DNA of 64,000 bases from Lachnoclostridium sp. An76 (lineage in GTDB: Bacteria; Bacillota; Clostridia; Lachnospirales; Lachnospiraceae). The translations under genes were made by a program, and so were the position numbers. Positions 9,556-17,461 of this stretch are shown here, piece after piece. The stretch is taken from positions 1-64,000 of the forward strand of contig NZ_NFHL01000007.1 in the NCBI RefSeq assembly GCF_002161355.1, read 5' to 3'. Under the pieces are notes generated by a model. It ran no database searches. It was not told where the DNA came from and worked only from the letters and a program-made list of their open reading frames with translations. Position 1 is the first letter of the stretch, and each line of letters starts with the position of its first letter.

Positions 9556-10137
9556 ATGCCAGTAACTGAGAAAAAGTATCCGGATTGGGTTCAGAAGTAT
9601 CGGACAAAGGGAACTACTGTGAAGAAAAAAGGAGATTCGTATTATCTCTATAAAAGGACATCCCGACGTGTGAAAGGGAAAAAGTATCCGCAGCCAGTCG
9701 ATACATATATCGGCGTGATTACTCCGGAAGGAGTCATACAAAGTAATAAAAGAAAAATATCTTTAACAGACGCAGAAGTATGGGAATACGGATTTTCGAA
9801 AGCTGTCTGGGAGTTGTGTCCGGATGATTGGAAAAAACCATTGGGGGATGATTGGAAGGATGTACTTGCCATCATTCTCTTAAAACAGTCTCCGACCTCT
9901 TATATCCAGAAAACACGGATGATAAAAAAGGAATCGGATTTCCATTATCAGTTTGCAGCTCAGATATCCTCACTTTCCCGTAGGATCCATAAAAAATGGG
10001 GCATTGGATTGGAAGAATTACATCAGTTAGAGACAATCTATTTAGTGTGCCTGGATAAAACAGAAATCATTTCGAAAGTGAGTGAGGAGCAGCGGAAACT
10101 TCTGGAGAAAATACAAGTGGTGCTGGAAATGTGCTGA
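9556..10137 (+). CDS. IS-encoded ORF1, unknown function
   Basis: A 193-residue basic protein preceded by a strong Shine-Dalgarno (GAGAGGAGG). I do not recognise the family. The N-terminal ~60 residues (YYLYKRTSRRVKGKKYPQPV and DTYIGVITPEGVI) look like the beta-rich N-terminal segment seen before the catalytic domain in some IS4/IS1634-type transposases. The C-terminal part is predicted helical. It overlaps the transposase frame by 56 bases. Because it is the only extra gene in the element, it is probably a DNA-binding partner or accessory of the transposase, but that is inference. Confidence 0.75.
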   Translation: MPVTEKKYPDWVQKYRTKGTTVKKKGDSYYLYKRTSRRVKGKKYPQPVDTYIGVITPEGVIQSNKRKISLTDAEVWEYGFSKAVWELCPDDWKKPLGDDWKDVLAIILLKQSPTSYIQKTRMIKKESDFHYQFAAQISSLSRRIHKKWGIGLEELHQLETIYLVCLDKTEIISKVSEEQRKLLEKIQVVLEMC

Positions 10138-11422
10138 AAGAACATTTGTGACAGAAAAGCTGATCCATTATTTCAGGCAGATTCCGGATTACCGGTGCGA
10201 CAGAGAGAAAAAACATGACCTTGCAGAAATGCTGGTATGTGTCACTCTCGGAGTTCTTTGTGGCAGGACGACGATCCGCAGGAGCCTGAAATGGTGTAGA
10301 AACCACCTGGAAGAACTGCGGAAACATATGAAATTGAACTACGGGATTGCCTCGCCTTCCACCATTACCCGGATGCTGTCTGGGATTGATGAGGAATTAG
10401 CCTTGTATGCTTTTATGGAATGGATCGGTGAGATCGTGGACTCGAAGAATACCCATCTCGCTATTGATGGGAAAGCATTACGCGGCGCAGCGGAAAAGAC
10501 GAAAAGCGGGACAGCACCGATGCTGTTGAATGTAGTGGAAACGGTTCGAGGGTTGATACTTGCACAGCTTCCGGTCGATTCAAAGACGAATGAGATTACG
10601 GTGATTCCGGAATTGTTGAAACTTCTGGATATCAGAGGGAGTGTTATAACGATTGATGCGATTGGGACACAGACAGCAATCATGGAACAGATACATGAAC
10701 AGGAAGGGCATTTTGTATTTACAGTAAAGAAAAATCAGCCAGACGCTTATGAGGAGATCCATACGTTCCTGGATAAACTGGAAGAAGAAGCAGAGAAAAA
10801 AGGAAAAAGTGAAACTCCAGATCCTGTTATGCAGGATTATCTTGGGAAATATGAAGAGATCAATCAGATGGAAAAAAATCGGGACAGAAATGAGTACAGG
10901 ACTTGCCAGATATGTAATAATGCATTAAATCTGACGAAAAAACAAAAAGAATGGACATACGTTCAGAGCATTGGGCGGATCAAGCAGGTGAGGATTCCTG
11001 TTGAAAAAGACAGCCAGGGGAATGATATCACTCCGACAAAAGAAGAGTTTTTGAAAAAAGGCTCAAGAAGAGTCCCAGTTCCTTCTGCTGAAGAGGGAAT
11101 TGGAAAAGACATCCAGTGTACGGCACTGATCTCAGACCTTATCCTCACGGCAGAGGAACTGGGAAGCATAAAAAGAATGCACTGGTCAATAGAGAACCGG
11201 CTCCATCATGTACTGGACGACACATTCAGGGAAGATCGCTCGCCAGCCAAAAAGTCCCGAAACAATCTGTCGCTCATCAGAAAATTTGCATACAACATCC
11301 TGCGCCTGGCAATGTACGAGACAGGTCTGACAAATATAATGACAGAAATGATGGACTGCTTTTGTGACAATGCCACCTTGCGAGAACAGTATGTATTTCA
11401 AGGCATAGCCAGTCTGTATTGA
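10082..11422 (+). CDS. ISAs1 family DDE transposase
   Basis: The body is a clear ISAs1-type transposase. YFRQIPDYRCDREKKHDL opens the family domain. AIDGKALRG holds the first catalytic Asp and TIDAIGTQ the second. The C-terminus has the Glu-containing signature HWSIENRLHHVLDDTFREDR followed by LIRKFAYNILRLAM. The longest frame starts at GTG 10082. A GTG at 10148 beginning VTEKLIHYF fits the family N-terminus better. The frame is +1 relative to ORF1, so the usual -1 slippage would not fuse them. Independent initiation or coupling at the ORF1 stop (10135-10137) is more likely. Confidence 0.9.
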   Translation: MRSSGNFWRKYKWCWKCAERTFVTEKLIHYFRQIPDYRCDREKKHDLAEMLVCVTLGVLCGRTTIRRSLKWCRNHLEELRKHMKLNYGIASPSTITRMLSGIDEELALYAFMEWIGEIVDSKNTHLAIDGKALRGAAEKTKSGTAPMLLNVVETVRGLILAQLPVDSKTNEITVIPELLKLLDIRGSVITIDAIGTQTAIMEQIHEQEGHFVFTVKKNQPDAYEEIHTFLDKLEEEAEKKGKSETPDPVMQDYLGKYEEINQMEKNRDRNEYRTCQICNNALNLTKKQKEWTYVQSIGRIKQVRIPVEKDSQGNDITPTKEEFLKKGSRRVPVPSAEEGIGKDIQCTALISDLILTAEELGSIKRMHWSIENRLHHVLDDTFREDRSPAKKSRNNLSLIRKFAYNILRLAMYETGLTNIMTEMMDCFCDNATLREQYVFQGIASLY

Positions 11423-11643
11423 CTATATATAGAGAATACCTCTGAAAAAAAGTCTTGTAAAGAGATAGAGAGATAGTTTGCGTTTTTTTACGTGATCAGC
11501 TTACCAGAAACGATATGGGGATGTAATAATAAGATTATAAAAGGTAGTGCTGCTCATGAATAGTTCATGAAACAACCCTGGCCGGAATCAAATAAATATT
11601 GAAAAAAGACCGGGATTCTGCTAAGATATCTCTGGAAATAACA

Positions 11644-11720
11644 GAGCGGGTTCTGATACTCCTGACATTTACCGCAATGGGGCGGAGGGCAGGGGCAGTC
11701 CCGCTTTTATCTTTTTTAGA
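11644..11720 (+). promoter_or_regulatory. Possible attenuator in the aminotransferase leader
   Basis: GCGGGTTCTG at 11646-11655 can pair with CAGTCCCGC at 11696-11704, enclosing a smaller CCGC...GCGG hairpin. A T-rich tract (TTTTATCTTTTTT) follows. The arrangement resembles an intrinsic terminator placed about 25 bases before the aminotransferase start. I see no recognisable riboswitch core. The IS insertion 55 bases upstream may have separated this leader from its original promoter. Confidence 0.35.
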
Positions 11721-11739
11721 TCCAGAAAGGAAGAGGAAA

Positions 11740-12942
11740 ATGCCAAAATTAAATGAAAATTATCTGAACGTACAGGACAGCTATCTCTTTGCGGAGATCG
11801 CCCGCAGAGTGAAAGCTTATGAGGAAGCCCACCCGGATAAGACGGCGTCCATTATCCGCCTGGGCATCGGCGATGTGACCCGCCCGCTGACAAAGAGCGC
11901 TATAGAGGCGCTCCACGAGGCAGTGGATGAGCAGGCAGTCCCGGAGACCTTTAAGGGATACGGACCGGAGCAGGGATATGAGTTTGTCCGTCAGGCAGTG
12001 GCTGATTATTATGCACGCGCCGGGGTAACAGTGGATGCGGACGATGTGTTTATCTCTGACGGCGCAAAGAGCGATACCGGGAATATTACAGAGCTGTTTG
12101 CAAAAGATAATGTGATCCTTGTGCCTGACCCGGTGTACCCGGTCTATGTGGATACAAATACAATGGACGGGAAGCAGATCGTCTATATGAACGGCACGGA
12201 AGAGAATGATTTTCTCCCGATGCCGGACGATTCCGTAAAGGCGGATATCATTTACCTGTGTTCCCCGAACAATCCGACCGGGGCGTGCTACAGCAAAGAG
12301 CAGTTAAAAGCATGGGTGGATTATGCGCTGAAGAATGAGGCTGTGATCCTGTTTGACTCTGCTTACGAGGCATTCGTCTCTGAGCCGGATCTGCCGCGCA
12401 GCATCTATGCAGTAGAGGGCGCAGAGAAGTGCGCGGTCGAGTTCTGCTCTCTGTCCAAGACCGCAGGATTCACCGGGACACGTTTTTCATACACGATCGT
12501 TCCCAAAGAGCTTGTCTTCACTGCATCCAACGGTCAGCAGATGAGCCTCCGCGACATGTGGAACAGGAGGCAGTCCACGAAATTCAACGGGACTCCGTAT
12601 ATCATCCAGTATGCGGCGGCAAAGGTATTTTCTGAAGAGGGCATGAAAGAGTGCATGGAGAATATCTCCTATTATATGGAAAACGCCCGTGTTATCGCAG
12701 AGACGCTCCGCAGGAAGAATATTTCCTTTACCGGGGGCGTGAACTCTCCGTATATCTGGTTCAAATGCCCGGACGGCATGGAGTCATGGGAATTCTTTGA
12801 CTATCTTCTGGAAAATGCCCAGGTCGTAGGTACCCCGGGGGCGGGATTCGGAGTGAACGGAAAGAATCATTTCAGGCTGACATCCTTCGGGACACATGAG
12901 AAGACAAAAGAAGCGATGGAACGCTTTGAGAGGCTGTTCTGA
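11740..12942 (+). CDS. dapL: LL-diaminopimelate aminotransferase
   Basis: A class I/II PLP aminotransferase of 400 residues that makes LL-diaminopimelate directly from tetrahydrodipicolinate for lysine and peptidoglycan synthesis. The start MPKLNENYLNVQDSYLF follows AGGAAGAGG; the open frame extends upstream into the leader without support. Visible features are IIRLGIGDVTRPL near the N-terminus, the PDPVYPVYVDTN and SPNNPTGACY segments, and the PLP lysine in SLSKTAGFTGTRFSY near residue 240. The protein is full length for the DapL family. The gene stands alone, facing the DAHP synthase gene. Confidence 0.93.
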   Translation: MPKLNENYLNVQDSYLFAEIARRVKAYEEAHPDKTASIIRLGIGDVTRPLTKSAIEALHEAVDEQAVPETFKGYGPEQGYEFVRQAVADYYARAGVTVDADDVFISDGAKSDTGNITELFAKDNVILVPDPVYPVYVDTNTMDGKQIVYMNGTEENDFLPMPDDSVKADIIYLCSPNNPTGACYSKEQLKAWVDYALKNEAVILFDSAYEAFVSEPDLPRSIYAVEGAEKCAVEFCSLSKTAGFTGTRFSYTIVPKELVFTASNGQQMSLRDMWNRRQSTKFNGTPYIIQYAAAKVFSEEGMKECMENISYYMENARVIAETLRRKNISFTGGVNSPYIWFKCPDGMESWEFFDYLLENAQVVGTPGAGFGVNGKNHFRLTSFGTHEKTKEAMERFERLF

Positions 12943-12973
12943 AAAGTTTCAGGAGCATCAGACGACAAAAAGA

Positions 12974-13030
12974 GCCGGCATGGCGCTGCGGATCGGATCC
13001 GCGGCGCCATGCCGGCATTAAATTGCTGTT
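12974..13030. terminator. Bidirectional terminator between convergent genes
   Basis: A long hairpin spans 12974-13017: GCCGGCATGGCGC pairs with GCGCCATGCCGGC and an inner GCGGATC/GATCCGC continues the stem. A-rich sequence lies to the left (ACAAAAAGA) and the T-rich TTGCTGTTTTTTAAAA to the right, so it can serve dapL on the plus strand and probably the DAHP synthase gene on the minus strand. Confidence 0.85.
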
Positions 13031-13048
13031 TTTTAAAATTGCTGTCTT

Positions 13049-14080
13049 TTAGCACTGCTCGGCAATCGTGTACAGCAGCTTTTCTGTATCTTCCCATCCA
13101 AGGCAGGGGTCTGTGATGGATTTTCCGTACACATGGTCAGCGCCGATCGGCTGGCATCCCTCTACCAGGTAGCTTTCGATCATGACGCCTTTGACAAGCC
13201 TGCGGATATCTTCATCGATCCGGCGGCTGTGCAGGATCTCTTTTACAATGCGGATCTGCTGTTTATACTTTTTGCCGGAATTCGAATGATTGGCATCGAT
13301 GAGGACCGCAGGGTTCTGCAGGTTTCTCTCCTCATACTTTTCCAGAAGGAGCTGGATGTCCTCATAGTGATAGTTGGGGATCGTGTTTCCGTGCTTGTTT
13401 ACAGCGCCCCTGAGGATCGTGTGGGTGAGGGGGTTGCCTTCCGTACGTACTTCCCAGCCTCTGGAGATAAAGTCGTGCCCGCCCTGTGCGGCAACGACAG
13501 AGTTGAGCATGACAGAGAAGTCTCCGCTGGTGGGATTCTTCATGCCCACGGGGATGTCCAGGCCGCTGACCATGAGGCGGTGCTCCTGATTCTCCACGGA
13601 GCGTGCTCCGATGGCCACATAGGAGAGGATATCGGAGAGATAGTGCCAGTTGTCCGGGTAGAGCATCTCATCCGCAGCGGTAAGCCCGGTCTCTGAGATG
13701 GAGCGGATATGCATGCGGCGGATCGCGAGGATTCCTGTCAGGATATCCGGCTTTGCCTCGGGATCCGGCTGATGGAGCATTCCCTTATAGCCCTCGCCAG
13801 TTGTCCGGGGCTTATTCGTATAGATGCGCGGAACGATCACAAGACGGTCCGCAACTTTTTCCTGTACCTCTGCAAGGCGGTTTGTGTATTCGCATACAGC
13901 GTCTTCGTTGTCAGCCGAACAGGGACCTACGATGACGAGAAACTTATCGGATTTCCCTGTGATCACATCGCGGATCAGCTGGTCGCGCCCGGCTTTTATC
14001 TGCGCCATTTCTTCGGACATAGGTTCCAGTGCTTTGACTACATCCGGAGTAGGCAGTTGTCTGATAAATGTAAAACTCAT
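13049..14080 (-). CDS. aroF: 3-deoxy-7-phosphoheptulonate synthase (DAHP synthase), class I
   Basis: This enzyme condenses phosphoenolpyruvate and erythrose 4-phosphate, the first step of aromatic amino acid synthesis. The 343-residue length and motifs match the class I (AroF/G/H-type) enzyme: VIVGPCSADN, PRIYTNKPRTTGEGYKG, SVENQEHR, GMKNPTSGD, LIDANHSNSGK and MIESYLVEG. The choice of aroF over aroG or aroH is arbitrary since feedback specificity cannot be read. No fused chorismate mutase or ACT domain is seen. It is transcribed alone from a promoter at 14139-14167. Confidence 0.93.
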   Translation of the reverse strand: MSFTFIRQLPTPDVVKALEPMSEEMAQIKAGRDQLIRDVITGKSDKFLVIVGPCSADNEDAVCEYTNRLAEVQEKVADRLVIVPRIYTNKPRTTGEGYKGMLHQPDPEAKPDILTGILAIRRMHIRSISETGLTAADEMLYPDNWHYLSDILSYVAIGARSVENQEHRLMVSGLDIPVGMKNPTSGDFSVMLNSVVAAQGGHDFISRGWEVRTEGNPLTHTILRGAVNKHGNTIPNYHYEDIQLLLEKYEERNLQNPAVLIDANHSNSGKKYKQQIRIVKEILHSRRIDEDIRRLVKGVMIESYLVEGCQPIGADHVYGKSITDPCLGWEDTEKLLYTIAEQC

Positions 14081-14112
14081 TGTATTTTCCCTCTGTGTCT
14101 AGATTTTATGAT

Positions 14113-14167
14113 GCGGGATCAGATGTCCCGCCTGACAAATTATAATACAGAGAAGAGAGATTGTCGA
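14113..14167 (-). promoter_or_regulatory. Promoter and leader hairpin of DAHP synthase
   Basis: On the minus strand TCGACA (14162-14167) and TATAAT (14139-14144) are separated by 17 bases, a near-consensus vegetative promoter. The leader contains a GCGGGACATCTGATCCCGC hairpin (14113-14131). There is no U-run after it, so it is not an obvious terminator. Confidence 0.7.
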
Positions 14168-14248
14168 TACTTCTGTGTAAAAAGTCCCTCTGCTTCTTTT
14201 TCGTAATTCAGGGAAATTAAGTTTAACCTGGTCTGTACTTCCCTGCGA

Positions 14249-14277
14249 TTGACAAAAGATGCCGATAAAGATAGAAT
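14249..14277 (+). promoter_or_regulatory. Promoter of the LRR surface protein gene
   Basis: TTGACA at 14249-14254, 17-base spacer, TAGAAT at 14272-14277. This is a strong sigma-A type promoter about 100 bases before the ATG at 14376, which is preceded by AGAAGG. Confidence 0.75.
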
Positions 14278-14375
14278 AAGAACGGTTTATTTTCAACATT
14301 CAGAGAACGTATTCCCGGAGAGTTCAAAATAAAATGAGAAAATAAGACGTATGTTATGCGGAAAGAAGGTTAAAT

Positions 14376-16352
14376 ATGAGGAGAAGAGTAATAGGGGGAC
14401 TGCTGGCAGCGATGCTTGTCATCGGACTGGCGCCGACGTCGGTCCTGGCGGAAGGCCCGGGCGTATCTGTTAATGCAGAGGAGGAAATCAATATTCCTGA
14501 TCAAAATTTTAAAAAACTGATCAACAGTACTCTGAAGCATGAAGAGAATGCTGCGGTTACGGAAGAGGATATGGCAGGGATCACCTCTCTGTCTGTCAAT
14601 GCAGGCTCCGATGTGACCGATATTGAAGGGATCCAGTATGCGGTCAATCTTGTGTCTTTAAATCTGGACGGAGATATTAAAAATATTGAGAAAATTAATA
14701 ACCTGACAAAACTGGAAAGACTTAACATAGACAGCAATGATCTCTTAACAGATCTTTCGTTCCTTGGCTCTAAGCCGGATCTTACAGACTTAACTGTGTT
14801 TGGAAGTACAGGGCTGACTTCCCTTGAGGGGCTTACCGCGGGAAACTGTCCGAAGCTTGAGGAACTGTCCTGTTCACGCTGCACTTCGCTGAGCGATATC
14901 TCAGCATTGGCGGACAGGGAAATCCCGACGCTTATCGCAGCGGACTTTGAGGACTGTGCTATTGCGGATCTCTCTCCGTTAAAGGGATATACTTCAATAA
15001 CTGAACTGAATCTTGAAAAGGTTGAGATCACTGAGGAAAACAGAGCGGTTTATAAGGAGACAGTCAGCTCGATGACTGGCCTGGAGACGCTTTATATGCC
15101 TTATTGCGATATTACTGATGAAGACACAGAGATGTTTTCCACATTGCGGAACCTGAAGACACTGCTGCTGAATATGAACGAACTTACCAGTACAGACTTC
15201 TGTGACAAGCTTCCGGCAGGGATGGAGGTGCTAGGCCTGCTCGATAATGACATTGAAGATATGGACAATCTGGGCAGGTTGACACAACTGGAGATTTTGA
15301 GCCTGGGCGGCAATAAAGTGACGGACTTTTCCTTTATTTCAAAACTGACTTCCCTGACCGACGAGACCATCCGGCATGCGGACGGCACAGAGGATTTCCC
15401 GTCACGTGAGATTTATTCCTATGGCAGCCAGAGTGATCCCATTGAGATCAAGGACGGTCAGGCCACCATTGAGAACCCGTATATCGGAGTGGATGGAAAG
15501 CCGGTTTCTTTTGACGGTGCAGAGATAGCTTCCACCGGTGACAGCATGGTTACCGTAAGCTATGATGCGGAAAAGAATGAAATCACACTTGGCAATATCC
15601 CTTCCAGTGCTTCGGTCGACTCGATCATGATACAGGTACGGTATAACATTCCCGTATCAAATGGGGAATACAAAGTCGCTGATCTGCGCATCGAGACATA
15701 TGTAAGGGAAAAATCCCACGAGCATAGCTGGGGCGATGTGACATATACATGGTCAGAAGACGGGAAAACCTGTACGGCAGAGAGAGTCTGCGAAGAGGAC
15801 AGCACCCATGTGGAGAGTGCGCAGGCATCAGTGAATGCTGAGATCACAAAGCATGCAACATGTACCTCAAAGGGTGAGACTACATATACTGCTGGCTTTG
15901 ATAACGACTGGGCGGAAACACAGACAAAAGTTTTGGAAGATGTGGAAATGATCCCTCACTCCTACGGCACTGAGTGGAAGTCAGACGAAAACGGTCACTG
16001 GCATATGTGTGCTGCCTGCCAGGCTAAAACAGACGAGGCTGACCATACTTTTGAATGGATCGTGGATAAGGAAGCGACTGATGCACAGCCCGGTTCCAGA
16101 CATCAGGAATGTACTGTGTGCGGGTATGCGCTTGCCGCAGTAGAAATCCCGCCGCTTAAGGACGACACAGAGGATACGGAACAGACAGTCCCGCCTCAGA
16201 CAGAGAAGCCGGAACCAGTTCCGTCCAAACCGGCAGCGGCAACACCCCGGACAGGGGATGTGGGAAATATGCTTCCCTGGGCGCTGCTGTTTGTTGGCGC
16301 AGCCGGTGTGGGAGCAGTTCTCCATACCAGGAGAAAACTGGAAGAGCGATAA
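14376..16352 (+). CDS. Cell-wall-anchored leucine-rich-repeat protein
   Basis: A 658-residue secreted protein. The signal peptide is MRRRVIGGLLAAMLVIGLAP followed by a VLA cleavage site. Internalin-like leucine-rich repeats occupy about residues 45-330 (LVSLNLDGDIKNIEKINNL, LTDLTVFGSTGLTSLEGL, LEILSLGGNKVTDFSFI). After a linker come His/Cys/Trp-rich modules (HSWGDVTYTW, CTSKGETTYTAGF, HWHMCAACQAKT, RHQECTVCGYAL) common in Lachnospiraceae surface proteins. A Pro-rich stretch leads to the sorting signal TPRTGD near 623, a hydrophobic segment and a basic tail HTRRKLEER, a sortase substrate with a non-LPXTG first residue. Probably a surface adhesin or ligand-binding protein; the ligand is unknown. 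Confidence 0.88.
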   Translation: MRRRVIGGLLAAMLVIGLAPTSVLAEGPGVSVNAEEEINIPDQNFKKLINSTLKHEENAAVTEEDMAGITSLSVNAGSDVTDIEGIQYAVNLVSLNLDGDIKNIEKINNLTKLERLNIDSNDLLTDLSFLGSKPDLTDLTVFGSTGLTSLEGLTAGNCPKLEELSCSRCTSLSDISALADREIPTLIAADFEDCAIADLSPLKGYTSITELNLEKVEITEENRAVYKETVSSMTGLETLYMPYCDITDEDTEMFSTLRNLKTLLLNMNELTSTDFCDKLPAGMEVLGLLDNDIEDMDNLGRLTQLEILSLGGNKVTDFSFISKLTSLTDETIRHADGTEDFPSREIYSYGSQSDPIEIKDGQATIENPYIGVDGKPVSFDGAEIASTGDSMVTVSYDAEKNEITLGNIPSSASVDSIMIQVRYNIPVSNGEYKVADLRIETYVREKSHEHSWGDVTYTWSEDGKTCTAERVCEEDSTHVESAQASVNAEITKHATCTSKGETTYTAGFDNDWAETQTKVLEDVEMIPHSYGTEWKSDENGHWHMCAACQAKTDEADHTFEWIVDKEATDAQPGSRHQECTVCGYALAAVEIPPLKDDTEDTEQTVPPQTEKPEPVPSKPAAATPRTGDVGNMLPWALLFVGAAGVGAVLHTRRKLEER

Positions 16353-16369
16353 TGAAATTGAAATAAAAT

Positions 16370-16402
16370 AAGGGACTGCCGGGTGAGTCCGGCTTCCCTT
16401 TC
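16370..16402 (+). terminator. Terminator after the LRR gene
   Basis: AAGGGA...GCCGG, loop GTGAGT, CCGGC...TCCCTTT: a two-part stem ending in a short T tract, 18 bases after the stop codon. Confidence 0.7.
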
Positions 16403-16410
16403 TGATATGA

Positions 16411-16468
16411 AAAAAAGATGGTCCCGCAGGATCCATTACCGACTGATCTGGATGCCTGTGGGACCATC
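16411..16468 (-). terminator. Terminator downstream of plsC (minus strand)
   Basis: GATGGTCCC at 16417 pairs with GGGACCATC at 16460-16468. Read on the minus strand, the hairpin is followed by CTTTTTTTTCAT. A further inverted repeat, CGCAGGACTCG/CGAGTCCTGCG (about 16480-16526), overlaps the plsC 3' end. Confidence 0.75.
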
Positions 16469-16508
16469 TCCGGCTTTGAGCGCAGGACTCGGGAAAAACT
16501 GTTGTTTC

Positions 16509-17264
16509 CTATACGAGTCCTGCGTTTTTGTTTATGGTCTCCCGTATGATATTTTCTACATAATCCCCGATATGTCTTTTGGTGTCTTTGTCCAGTTCTT
16601 CCGGATAGATCGGTTTCCCGTATTCAATGACCACATGCGTCTTTTTTACTTTCGGCAGATGGTTCTCAAAGATCTCGGCTGTGTTGTTCATGGAGATCGG
16701 GACGATCGCGCAGCCGCTTTTTGTCGCGATCTTGAACGCGCCGTCTTTAAACGGGAGCAGGGTCAGCTCCTCACCGCTGTTGCGGGTCCCCTCAGGGAAA
16801 ATGCAGATGGAGATGCCTCTCTTGATATCGTCGATCGCAGTGAGGATGGTCTTGAGTCCTTCTTTTGGATCCTTTCTGTCAAGGAAGAGGCAGTAGACGC
16901 GCTTCATCCAGGTCGTCAGTGTGAGATAGCGTTCCATTTCTTTTTTTGCGATATAGCCGGTCAGCCTTTTGCATCGGCTGTAAGTGAGCAGGATATCAAA
17001 ATAGCTGCGGTGGTTCCCGATGAAAAGGACCGGCTCGTCGGGGATGTTTTCTTCTCCGATGACCGTCGTCCTGACGCCGGACATACGGAGGATCACTTTG
17101 AATCCCCACTGTACGATGCGCAGGGAACTGATATCTCTGGCGTAAGGATTAAATTTCCCGATGATCCATTCAGCGATCAGGACCGGGATGGTCAGGATGA
17201 GATACAAGATCAAAAAGATTACGATACAGATAAAACGAAACATATTCTGGTCTCCATTTTCCAT
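16509..17264 (-). CDS. plsC: 1-acyl-sn-glycerol-3-phosphate acyltransferase (PlsC family)
   Basis: Transfers an acyl chain to lysophosphatidic acid to give phosphatidic acid at the membrane. The 251-residue protein has an N-terminal membrane helix (FICIVIFLILYLILTIPVLI, residues 11-30). The catalytic HX4D motif is NHRSYFD (H85, D90). The substrate-binding FPEGTRN lies near 156-162, and VPIS at the expected later position. Length and motif order fit the family. The paralogue-like DUF374 protein at 47739 is a more distant relative. It is a single gene with its own terminator at 16411-16468. Confidence 0.9.
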   Translation of the reverse strand: MENGDQNMFRFICIVIFLILYLILTIPVLIAEWIIGKFNPYARDISSLRIVQWGFKVILRMSGVRTTVIGEENIPDEPVLFIGNHRSYFDILLTYSRCKRLTGYIAKKEMERYLTLTTWMKRVYCLFLDRKDPKEGLKTILTAIDDIKRGISICIFPEGTRNSGEELTLLPFKDGAFKIATKSGCAIVPISMNNTAEIFENHLPKVKKTHVVIEYGKPIYPEELDKDTKRHIGDYVENIIRETINKNAGLV

Positions 17265-17461
17265 AATAATAGTGTAAATCGTGCAAAGACAATTATACAG
17301 CGGCAGTGGCGAAAAAACAAGACTTATGCAGGTCGGGGACAGGCGGCTGCGGGAGCGATGCGGGCGGGGTACTGCTTACGGCAAACAGCCGGGCAATAGA
17401 ATATTTCCCCCGCGGAACACATATGATTATATGGAAAATACTGCCGGGGCGGGAAAGAAGG

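Larger units (their letters stand above)
9391..11580 (+). mobile_element. ISAs1-like insertion sequence, complete, 2190 bp
   Basis: The ends are perfect 17-bp inverted repeats: CAGGGTTGTTTCATGAA at 9391-9407 and its complement at 11564-11580. The flanks carry a 9-bp direct repeat, GCCGGAATC, at 9382-9390 and 11581-11589, which I read as the target-site duplication. Two overlapping frames fill the interior. The element is visibly more A+T rich than its surroundings and sits between the addBA operon and the LL-DAP aminotransferase. At 2.2 kb it is longer than typical ISAs1 members (about 1.2-1.5 kb), the excess being the first ORF. Intact ends, duplication and frames suggest recent insertion and possible activity. 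Confidence 0.92.

Noticed and set aside
10082-10137. Programmed -1 frameshift between IS ORF1 and the transposase
   Set aside because: The transposase lies in the +1 frame relative to ORF1, so a -1 slip cannot join them, and no A-rich slippery heptamer was seen in the overlap.
11599-11739. N-terminal extension of the LL-DAP aminotransferase
   Set aside because: Family members begin at or near MPKLNENYL, the RBS AGGAAGAGG serves ATG 11740, and the extension covers a terminator-like hairpin.
14113-14131. Attenuator or T-box for the DAHP synthase gene
   Set aside because: The hairpin has no U-run and no T-box, leader-peptide or tryptophan-codon signature was found.
16509-16530. Extra inverted repeat CGCAGGACTCG/CGAGTCCTGCG at the plsC end treated as a separate mobile repeat
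   Set aside because: It is found only once here and overlaps a terminator region; most likely part of the 3' end structure.
17306-17461. Longer start for the PrcB-domain lipoprotein
   Set aside because: The extension is low-complexity, lacks an RBS at its start and would bury the hydrophobic lipoprotein-type segment.
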